Source of the DNA: Verrucomicrobiota bacterium | GTDB lineage: Bacteria > Verrucomicrobiota > Verrucomicrobiia > Chthoniobacterales > UBA10450 | DNA: 31,083 bases | NCBI GenBank assembly: GCA_003218785.1 | Contig: QHOM01000042.1 | Coordinates: forward strand, 1-31,083 | Direction: 5' to 3' | Shown here: positions 24,259 to 31,083 of the stretch, piece by piece | How positions within the stretch are numbered: position 1 is the stretch's first letter | Layout: the number at the start of each line of letters is the position of its first letter | Position numbers and translations under genes: made by a program | The notes under the pieces: model-generated | The model's input: only the letters and a program-made list of their open reading frames with translations | The model's database searches: none | What the model was told of the DNA's origin: nothing

Positions 24259-26454
24259 ATGAGCTTTGGCGCACCAGAGTGGCTTTGGGGATTACTTTTG
24301 ATCCCGATTCTGATGGCGTTCTTTATTCGCGCAGAGCGTCTCGGACTCAGACGCTTGCAGGAGTTTGTTTCAGCGCGGTTGCTGCCGCAGCTTGCCGGAA
24401 CGGTAAATCGTCCGCGGCGGGTAGTGAGATTTGCGCTACAGTTGCTCGGTCTTTCGTTCGGTCTACTCAGTCTGGCACAGCCGCGCTGGGGTTATACGTT
24501 TGAGGATGTAAAACGGAAAGGTCTGGATCTTCTGATCGCGGTGGACACATCGCGCAGCATGCTTTCCAATGACATACAGCCTGACCGGCTTGAGCGTGTC
24601 AAGCTTGCTGCCCAGGATTTGATCAATGAGTTGCAAGGCGATCGCGTTGGCCTGATCGCTTTTGCTGGCCGCGCCTTCTTGCAAGCACCGCTCACGATTG
24701 ATTACGAAGCGGTGATGGAATCGATCAATAATCTCGATGCCAAGACGATTCCTGAAGGCGGCACGAACATCTCGAGCGCCATTACCCTCGCTACGCAGAG
24801 CTTCGGAAAAAGCGCGACAGGAAATCGCGCGCTGATCATTTTTACCGATGGCGAAGAATTAAGCGGAGATGCCGTGAAAACCGCCAAAACCGCGGCCGAC
24901 GCAGGCGTGCGCATTTTTACAATCGGTGTGGGTACCCCGCAAGGTTCGCTTATTCCGATAACCGGCGAAAACGGCGAAACGGCTTTCGTAAAAGATTCAG
25001 CCGGTCAGGTCGTGAAATCTAAGCTGGATGAAAAACGTCTGCGCGAAATCGTCCAGACTACGGACGGATTTTATCTCCATTTGGAAAACGGACCGCGAAC
25101 GATGCAACAGATTTACGACGAAGGACTGGCAAAGATGCAAGCCGCCGAGATCGACGTGCGTTTGTCGCGCCGCCCGATTGAACGTTATGAATGGCCGCTA
25201 GGCGCGGCGCTCGTCGCTCTCGCATTGTCGATCTTGATTGGCGAACGCAAGCGCGTACGCGAGAGAATTCACGTTCCCGCGCCCGTAAAAATGACAGCTG
25301 CAACGGCCACGCTGGTGATCATTCTCTGCCAGTTGGCTTTCGCCGCGACTCCAGGGCTGGAAGCGTACCGTGACGGGAAGTTCGAGGATGCTTACAGCCA
25401 GTTTCAGGAAACGTTAAAATCGCATCCGCAATCGCGTGCTGAGGACAAACTTCAGTTCGATTCAGGTGCAGCCGCCTACAAGCTGAAAGATTATAGCAAG
25501 GCGTTGGAATCGTTTAGTCAGGCGTTGCTCTCTCTCGAAACCCGACTGCAGAGCAAGAGCCATTACAATCTCGGCAACACACTTTACCAGCGTGGTGAAA
25601 CACAAAAAAGCGACGACAAGAAGCTTAGCGACTGGACAAACGCGCTCGATCATTACGTGCAGACGCTCAAGCTGGAACCGCAAGACAAAGAGGCGAAGGA
25701 GAACTATGATTACGTAAAGAAGAAAATCGAGGAACTAAAAAATAAGAAAAACCCAGAGCAACAACCTTCCCCTTCTCCATCACCGCCGCAGAAGAACAAA
25801 CAAGACAAACAGAATCAGCAATCCGGCTCAGGCGCACGCGATCAGCAGCAGCAGGAGAAACAACAACAGCAAAACCAGCAGCAGAGCGCTCAGGGACAGC
25901 AACCGCAAAAAGATCAACGGCAACAGTCCAAGGATCAACAGTCACCAGGCCAATCTGGGAGCGACAAAGATCAAGAGGAGGAAAAGCAAAAGGACCAAGC
26001 TCAGGCAAAGAACGAGCCACAAAAAAATCAGCAGCAACAACCCGGTGAAAGCCCCTCTCCTTCGCCAGGCGCGGAAAAGAAGCAAGCGAATCAGCCCTCA
26101 CCGTCGCCTGGAAAACGGCAGGATGAACAATCACCGAGTCCGGGCGAAGGAGAAAATGAAACGCCTTCGCCTTCGCCGGGAGAAGGTGAAGGTGGAGAGG
26201 AGAATCCGACACCGTCCGCCACGCCGGAGGAATCGCCGCAGAGGAAATTCGCTGGCGAATTGAAAGGAGCTGGCGGAAACAAATCGGCAAAACCGCCAGA
26301 CAAAGATGTGCAGGCTGCCGAGGCCAAAGCGGAAAAGGAGGGGCAGATGAGCGAACGTCAAGCCGAGGCGCTTCTTGAATCGATGAAAGATGAGGAGGCT
26401 CGTGTTCAACTTGATGAACGCAAGGCAACGCGTCATGTCTATAACGACTGGTAG
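24259..26454 (+). CDS. BatB-BatC fusion: VWA domain plus TPR and low-complexity tail
   Basis: 731 residues, twice a normal BatB. Part one (1-335): spans at about 8-22 and 57-73, VWA domain with DTSRS at 96-100, and a span at about 309-330. Part two: a signal-like span at about 345-363 (TATLVIILCQLAFAA), TPR repeats at about 365-480 (AYRDGKFEDAYSQFQ, YNLGNTLYQRG), then a long Gln/Lys/Pro/Ser-rich stretch from about 495 to 665 with many SPSPS pieces, and a conserved acidic end with RHVYNDW. The second part is BatC, usually a separate protein. The topology places the TPR part in the periplasm. Runs of CAG/CAA and CCTTCGCC in the low-complexity stretch suggest growth by slippage. Confidence 0.88.
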   Translation: MSFGAPEWLWGLLLIPILMAFFIRAERLGLRRLQEFVSARLLPQLAGTVNRPRRVVRFALQLLGLSFGLLSLAQPRWGYTFEDVKRKGLDLLIAVDTSRSMLSNDIQPDRLERVKLAAQDLINELQGDRVGLIAFAGRAFLQAPLTIDYEAVMESINNLDAKTIPEGGTNISSAITLATQSFGKSATGNRALIIFTDGEELSGDAVKTAKTAADAGVRIFTIGVGTPQGSLIPITGENGETAFVKDSAGQVVKSKLDEKRLREIVQTTDGFYLHLENGPRTMQQIYDEGLAKMQAAEIDVRLSRRPIERYEWPLGAALVALALSILIGERKRVRERIHVPAPVKMTAATATLVIILCQLAFAATPGLEAYRDGKFEDAYSQFQETLKSHPQSRAEDKLQFDSGAAAYKLKDYSKALESFSQALLSLETRLQSKSHYNLGNTLYQRGETQKSDDKKLSDWTNALDHYVQTLKLEPQDKEAKENYDYVKKKIEELKNKKNPEQQPSPSPSPPQKNKQDKQNQQSGSGARDQQQQEKQQQQNQQQSAQGQQPQKDQRQQSKDQQSPGQSGSDKDQEEEKQKDQAQAKNEPQKNQQQQPGESPSPSPGAEKKQANQPSPSPGKRQDEQSPSPGEGENETPSPSPGEGEGGEENPTPSATPEESPQRKFAGELKGAGGNKSAKPPDKDVQAAEAKAEKEGQMSERQAEALLESMKDEEARVQLDERKATRHVYNDW

Positions 26455-26490
26455 CGATGAGCAGAGTTGATGGTGGATAGTTAATGGTTG

Positions 26491-28359
26491 ATGGAGATGT
26501 CGATGTACCGATCACGGATTCCCATGGCGGTTTTGCTTGGCGCGTTGATCGCGTTTGCACAAGACGATCGAGCGTTTGCCGAATCGCCGACCGTGACGGC
26601 CGTCTTGAGTAACTCGGAAGCGGTTGTCGACCAAATGGTGGAGTTGCAAATCAAGGTGAGCGGGCCTGGTGATGCGAGACCGCCGGAAGAAATCTCAGTC
26701 GATGGTTTGGAAATTCACGCGACCGGAACATCGCGACAGTTCGAAATACGCAATTTCATGACCAACTCGAGCGTGACGTACAATTATACTATTCTGCCGC
26801 TGAAAGCGGGCCGATTCACGATTTCGCCTCAAACAATTTACGCAGGCGGCAAGTTGCTGCGGACACCCGAACTGATATTAAACGTTGCCGATGCCGATTC
26901 GCCCGGTCGTTCATCTACCTCTCGCCCAGCTCAGGACACGCGACCGGGCAACGCGAGCAAACTCGTTTTCGCCGAATTGATTGTGCCTAAGAAGACTGCC
27001 TTTGTCGGCGAGATCGTCCCTGTTCAGATTCGGCTCGGATTTGATCCGCGCACCCATCCAAGGCTGATCGACCTTCCCGAAATTACGGGACAAGGATTTA
27101 CTGCGCACAAGTTACAGCAATCCGGAGAGAATCGGGAGACGATTAGCGGCAGAACTTACGATGTTGTGACATTTAAGACTGCGATCGCTGCAGCCCGCGC
27201 GGGAAATTTTGAAATCGGACCGGTTAAGGCAAAGGCGCAGGTGTTGACCCCGCGAAGGCCAAGTTCACCGCGCTCTCGTTCGCCATTCGACTTGTTTAAC
27301 CTGGACGATCCGTTCTCCGATCCTTTTTTCTCCGATCCATTTGGCGAAGTTGGCGAGCGGCGTGAGATAGAAATCAACAGCGAACCTGTAGCTTTCGACG
27401 TAAAACCATTGCCGCAAAACGCGCCGGCGAATTTTTCAGGGGCGATCGGGAATTTCACAATGACAGCGGATGCGAAGCCCAAGAGTGTTCAAGTGGGGGA
27501 TCCAATTACGGTTACAACGACGATCTCCGGACGCGGCAATTTCGATCGAGTCAATGCGCCCGGGATTGAGGACGAGCACGGCTGGCACAAATATCCGCCA
27601 TCTTCCAAGTTCAAGCAGGACGATGACGTCGGCATAAGCGGCACGAAAACTTTCGAAACAGTGCTTTCACCCAACGAAAAGAAGCAAAGCATGCCAGTGA
27701 TGGCATTTTCCTATTTCGATCCAGTGAACGAGCAATATGTGACCCTGCACAGCGATCCGATTGCGATCAATGTGCAAGGTGGCGCACTGGCAGCTGCAGG
27801 CGCGGCCGTAGTCCCGCCGGGGTCACCGCCCCCGGCTGCAGTTGCTGCTCCGACGCCGGTCCAGAAGCCGCAGGATATTTTGTATCAACTCACGGAACGG
27901 CCCGCAGTAGCACAATCGTTCGCGCCACTTTACGCTCGCCGGCTTTTCTGGACGGTCCAGTTGGTTCCATTGCTTGCGTTGATTGGATTTGCCGGATGGA
28001 AAATTCGGCAAGCCAGGATTAATAATCGCGAGGCACGACGCATCGCTGCGCTGCAGCATGAAGCTGTCGCACTAATGCGCAAATTGCATCGCAGCGACGC
28101 GTCGCCGCGAGAGTATTATGCAGAGGCTTCCAGAGTCGTTCGGGTTAAAGCTGCCCTAGCGCGCAATGTGGATCCAAACACGGTCGATGTGGAAACGGCG
28201 GCCGATACATTTGGACTAAACGGCGATTCGCGTGAGCGGTTGCGCCGGTTGTTCGAACAAAGCGACGAGTTGCAATACAGCGGAACCCACAACGGATCGG
28301 AAAAGATTTCTCCGGAGAGTCGCCGCGACGTGCTGGAATTGATTGAACATTTGAAATGA
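26491..28359 (+). CDS. batD: BatD-like protein
   Basis: 622 residues. Signal peptide at the start (MAVLLGALIAFA, cleavage near RAFAE), then a long periplasmic beta-rich region with repeated Ig-like pieces (VDQMVELQIKVSG, FVGEIVPVQIRL, VQVGDPITVTTTISG) as in the BatD family. A Pro/Ala-rich spacer and one membrane span at about 484-503 (FWTVQLVPLLALIGFAGW) precede a cytoplasmic helical tail. ATGs at 26491 and 26503 both give a signal peptide; a TTG at 26488 is less likely. Overlaps the batE start by 4 bases (ATGA). Confidence 0.88.
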   Translation: MEMSMYRSRIPMAVLLGALIAFAQDDRAFAESPTVTAVLSNSEAVVDQMVELQIKVSGPGDARPPEEISVDGLEIHATGTSRQFEIRNFMTNSSVTYNYTILPLKAGRFTISPQTIYAGGKLLRTPELILNVADADSPGRSSTSRPAQDTRPGNASKLVFAELIVPKKTAFVGEIVPVQIRLGFDPRTHPRLIDLPEITGQGFTAHKLQQSGENRETISGRTYDVVTFKTAIAAARAGNFEIGPVKAKAQVLTPRRPSSPRSRSPFDLFNLDDPFSDPFFSDPFGEVGERREIEINSEPVAFDVKPLPQNAPANFSGAIGNFTMTADAKPKSVQVGDPITVTTTISGRGNFDRVNAPGIEDEHGWHKYPPSSKFKQDDDVGISGTKTFETVLSPNEKKQSMPVMAFSYFDPVNEQYVTLHSDPIAINVQGGALAAAGAAVVPPGSPPPAAVAAPTPVQKPQDILYQLTERPAVAQSFAPLYARRLFWTVQLVPLLALIGFAGWKIRQARINNREARRIAALQHEAVALMRKLHRSDASPREYYAEASRVVRVKAALARNVDPNTVDVETAADTFGLNGDSRERLRRLFEQSDELQYSGTHNGSEKISPESRRDVLELIEHLK

Positions 28360-28989
28360 AAAACTACGCAAGATTACTCGCATTTCTTCTCTGCGCGGTT
28401 TCGACTTCGTCGGCGTTTGCGCAATTAGATAGCGACTTTGCAAAGGCGAACCAGGATTACGCACAGGGCAATTTCAATGAAGCAATCTCCGGTTATAGAA
28501 CTCTTGTCGGCTCTGGGCAATGGAGCGCAAACCTGTTTTATGATCTCGGCAACGCTTACTTCCGCACAGGCGATTTTGGGCGCGCGATTCTCAATTATGA
28601 GCGTGCGCTCGCGCTGGAGCGACATCATCCCGAAGCCACCGCCAATTTGCAGATCGCGCGCGATGAAGCGCGTGCGCTGGAGATGCAACAAAGCTGGCCG
28701 GAACGCTACCTCCAATCTGCCAGTAGCAATCAATACAGCATCTCGGCAGCGGTTGCTTTTTGGGTTGGAGTTTTTTGTATTGTCAGGCTGATCTTCGCTC
28801 GCCGGCGATCGGCCGCCACGATCGCCTTGTCGATTCTTTCGCTCTTCATCTTCGCCATCGCGACTTTGGCGATTTATGGACTCGACCGCGGCAGCAAAGG
28901 CCGTGCGCTGGCGATTGTGACGGACCAAGATGCCGAATAAGTTGCGGGGCTGGATACCGGTTAAACGCACGGAATTGGTGCGCTTGTAA
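28356..28989 (+). pseudogene. batE: BatE-like TPR protein, C-terminal domain cut by deletion and frameshift
   Basis: The first frame gives 194 residues: signal peptide (LAFLLCAVSTSSAFAQ), TPR repeats (ANQDYAQGNFNEAISGY, FYDLGNAYFRTGDFGRAILNYERAL), two membrane spans (about 129-147 and 154-175) and then GRALAIVTDQDAE with a stop at 28938. A normal BatE goes on into an SH3-like domain ending in a 'GW.P' motif. That very end, NKLRGWIPVKRTELVRL, is present in another frame from 28936 to its stop at 28989. So about 40-45 codons between DQDA and the C-terminal strand are missing and the frame has shifted. The main part could still be made as a shortened protein. Confidence 0.82.
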
Positions 28990-29071
28990 ACGGCGATCGC
29001 CGGACCGCCGAAAGCCGAGCAAACAATCAGAAATTGCCGCTTCAGCATTTGCTCGGTTGAGAAGACGGCAA

Positions 29072-30506
29072 ATGCTTACATCTTTGATGTTACGCATGAA
29101 CCCGGAAATGGAGATCGGCACCGACAAAAAGGCTCTTCAGATTAACCTGAATGCCAATAAGTATGGAACGTTTGCCGAGATCGGCGCGGGCCAGGAGGTG
29201 GCGCGCCGGTTTTTCCACATGGGTGCTGCGGCCGGCACCATCGCCAAGACGATGTCAGCCTACGATATGACTTCAGCGACGCAATTTACGGTCCCACGGA
29301 TCGTTACGTCAGCCGCATCCGCCTCCAAACAATGCTCAACCATGAGTACGATCTTCTGGTGGAACGGCTTAACGAAAGGCTTGGAGCGGAAAGAACATTT
29401 TTCGTTTTCGCAGATACAGTCGCGGCGCGCAGTTTTAAACGGCACAATGAATCACACGGCTGGCTGGGCGTGCGATTTCAGTCTGAAAAACGCGGCGACC
29501 CAAGCCAGATTATTATCCACGTGCGGATGCTTGATGAAGCAAACGTTGACCAACAAGAAGCGCTTGGGGTCATTGGGGTGAATCTGCTCTACGGCGCGTT
29601 TTATTATCACGAGCCGGAAACACTAATTTCATCGCTTCAGGAAAACCTCGCTCCGGGCCGGATCGAAGTGGACATGATCAAATTCTCAGGACCCGCCTTT
29701 CAACGGTCGACAATCGGTTAATGAGTCTGCAGCTAGTCAGCCAGGGCTTGACGAACGCAGTGATGTTTAGGGCAGACGGAGAGACCGTGCAGCCTGCCGA
29801 GGTTTTTTTCAAAAAGGCGATCTTGGTCGAACGAGGGAGTTTTCGACCTGTGACCTACGCCACGAACGACATGCTGGACGGTGCGCGCCGCGTCTTTCTC
29901 GCACAGTCAGGTTGTTCGGAAGAAGATCTCGTCGTCCTCATGGAAATGACGCTTGAGAATTTGCTCGCTGAAGGGCAGCTCAATCACGCTGATTTTCTCG
30001 CGCGCGTGGATATTCTCGGCGGGCTCGGACGGACGGTCTTGATCTCGAAATTCGGCGAGTATTATCGCCTCGCCGGCTATCTCTCTCGTTACATGAACAA
30101 GATGATCGGCCTTGTCATGGGCGTACCCAGCTTGATGGAGATCTTCGACGAAAAATATTACTTGAATCTCGAGGGCGGAATTCTCGAAGCGCTTGGGCGA
30201 ATGTTTAAGGGAGGACTAAAGCTTTACGTTTATCCAATGATTGATGAGGCCAGCGGCAAGATCATCACCGCAACGCAAATCAAAGTCGCACGAAATCTTC
30301 GCTCGTTGTTTCAATATTTGATCGACAATCAATACGTCCAGGAAATCACCGATTATCATCCGGAATATTTGCGAATTCATCCGCCCGACGTCTTAACCAG
30401 ATTGAAATCTGGAGACAGCAACTGGGAGCGAATGGTCCCACCAGAGGTCGCGCACGTAATCAAGAAGCGCGAATTTTTCGGTTACCGCAGATCGATTGCT
30501 GCGTAG
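29072..30506 (+). pseudogene. Conserved protein of unknown function, split by two one-base frameshifts
   Basis: Three frames in succession give one continuous protein of about 475 residues. Piece 1: from ATG 29072 (or 29087) through MEIGTDKKALQINLNANKYG and FAEIGAGQEVARRFFH to SAYDM. Piece 2: from DAIYGPTDRYVSRIRLQTML through SHGWLGVRFQ to MIKFSGPAF. Piece 3: VDNRLMSLQLVSQGLTNAVMF to the end at 30506. Each join (near 29270 and 29708) is explained by loss of a single base next to a TTT run. I recall similar long proteins, variously mislabelled, in many bacteria, but no known function. Without the two losses it would be a normal gene; sequencing error is therefore a strong possibility. Confidence 0.75.
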
Positions 30507-30525
30507 GACGCATCATTAATAGCCC

Positions 30526-30620
30526 TGTCATGTTGAGCGAAGCGAAACATCTCTGACTATGGCTTCGTGGGAGATCGCTCCATAAATAATCAGAGATTCT
30601 TCACTTCGCTCAGAATGACA
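30526..30620. repeat. Dispersed inverted repeat TGTCATGTTGAGCG...
   Basis: The arm TGTCATGTTGAGCGAAGCGA (30526-30545) is the near-perfect inverse of TTCACTTCGCTCAGAATGACA's last 20 bases (up to 30620). The same type of element (TGTCA...GAGCGAAG) is very common between genes in many environmental bacteria. It could terminate the gene before it; the next gene starts 6 bases later. Confidence 0.75.
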
Positions 30621-30625
30621 CTTTC

Positions 30626-31083
30626 ATGAAAATTGCCGTCGCCCAAATTGCGTGTTCGCTCGGTGATCCGGAAGCGAATCTCCTGAAGGTCCGCGACTTT
30701 TCTCGCCGTGCCAAAGATGTCGGCGGCGCGGAGCTGATCGTTTTTCCGGAGATGACTGACACTGGCTACTCGATGCCGATGATCCGAGAGCATGCGAGCG
30801 ATTGGACAAACGGATTTGTTCCCGGTGTCCAGGAAATCGCGAAGAGAATTTCGATCGGGATCGTCAGCGGCGTCTCGGAGCGGGATGGCTCATCCATTTA
30901 CAATTCGCAGATCCTTGTCGATCCACAGGGCAAGATCGCAGCGAAGTATCGCAAGACTCACCTATATGCGGTCGCGCCCGTCGAGGAACAAACGTGCTTT
31001 GCGCCGGGTGATTCCTTTGTGAGCTTTGAGCTAGGCGGTCTGCTTTTTGGCTTCAGCATCTGTTACGATCTTCGCTTTCCGGA
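30626..31083 (+). CDS. Carbon-nitrogen hydrolase (nitrilase superfamily), 3' end outside window
   Basis: 152 residues visible. The start MKIAVAQIACSLGD is typical. The catalytic triad is present: Glu in IVFPEMTDTGY, Lys in YRKTHLYA and Cys in FSICYDLRFP, just before the window ends. Members of this branch are omega-amidase or carbamoylputrescine-type amidases; the exact substrate is not clear. The ATG is placed 6 bp after a dispersed repeat and has no clear ribosome site. Confidence 0.93.
   Translation, partial: MKIAVAQIACSLGDPEANLLKVRDFSRRAKDVGGAELIVFPEMTDTGYSMPMIREHASDWTNGFVPGVQEIAKRISIGIVSGVSERDGSSIYNSQILVDPQGKIAAKYRKTHLYAVAPVEEQTCFAPGDSFVSFELGGLLFGFSICYDLRFP

Noticed and set aside
25741..26250. 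Low-complexity stretch as a repeat array or CRISPR-like structure
   Set aside because: It is coding, in frame, with irregular Gln/Lys/Pro/Ser codons and no regular repeat-spacer pattern.
28760..29071. Long open frame running from inside batE into the next gene
   Set aside because: Its first part is a shadow of batE and its tail; only from 29072 does it match the conserved protein.

Overview
The window looks like chromosomal DNA of a soil Verrucomicrobiota, most likely of the Spartobacteria/Chthoniobacterales type ('Ca. Udaeobacter'-like). This is inferred from gene order, from protein sequence style (a Bat aerotolerance operon with a DUF4381 member, an accD-folC pair, E1 and E2 of a 2-oxoacid dehydrogenase fused in one chain) and from many short palindromic GTAG...CTAC repeats. 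No rRNA, tRNA or CRISPR array was seen.

Layout. 1-2.2 kb: end of a secreted protein gene, two palindromic repeats, metG. 2.3-5.9 kb (minus strand): CPBP protease, broken comF, accD, folC, tightly packed. 5.9-9.0 kb (plus): small unknown protein, bioA, tlyA, nadK, each overlapping the next. 9.0-11.7 kb: an accessory stretch with a DUF5069 protein, small proteins, a transposase tail and a cysteine-rich secreted miniprotein. 11.7-14.5 kb: secreted protein, then lysC (broken) and thrC on the minus strand. 14.6-17.7 kb: the fused E1alpha-E1beta-lipoyl-E2 gene. 17.8-20.6 kb: PfpI-like protein, pgsA, der. 20.7-29.0 kb: moxR, DUF58, DUF4381, batA, batB-batC fusion, batD, batE (broken). 29.1-31.1 kb: a conserved unknown gene with two one-base frameshifts, then a nitrilase-family gene that runs off the end.

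Two features stand out. First, the E1-E2 gene carries two 63-bp palindromic elements of identical length in the same reading frame, exactly in the linkers before and after the lipoyl domain; related elements lie between genes at 509-636. This resembles the Rickettsia palindromic elements that enter coding sequence. Second, four conserved genes (metG, comF, lysC, batE) each lack an internal block of roughly 25-45 codons, three of them with a change of frame, and a fifth gene has two one-base losses. Either this genome is eroding or the assembly has lost short segments. Because metG should be essential, the artefact explanation must be tested first.

Functionally the window mixes housekeeping (translation start, folate, fatty acid and biotin synthesis, NADP supply, ribosome biogenesis, phospholipid synthesis, aspartate-family amino acids, acyl-CoA production) with an envelope-associated MoxR/VWA system.
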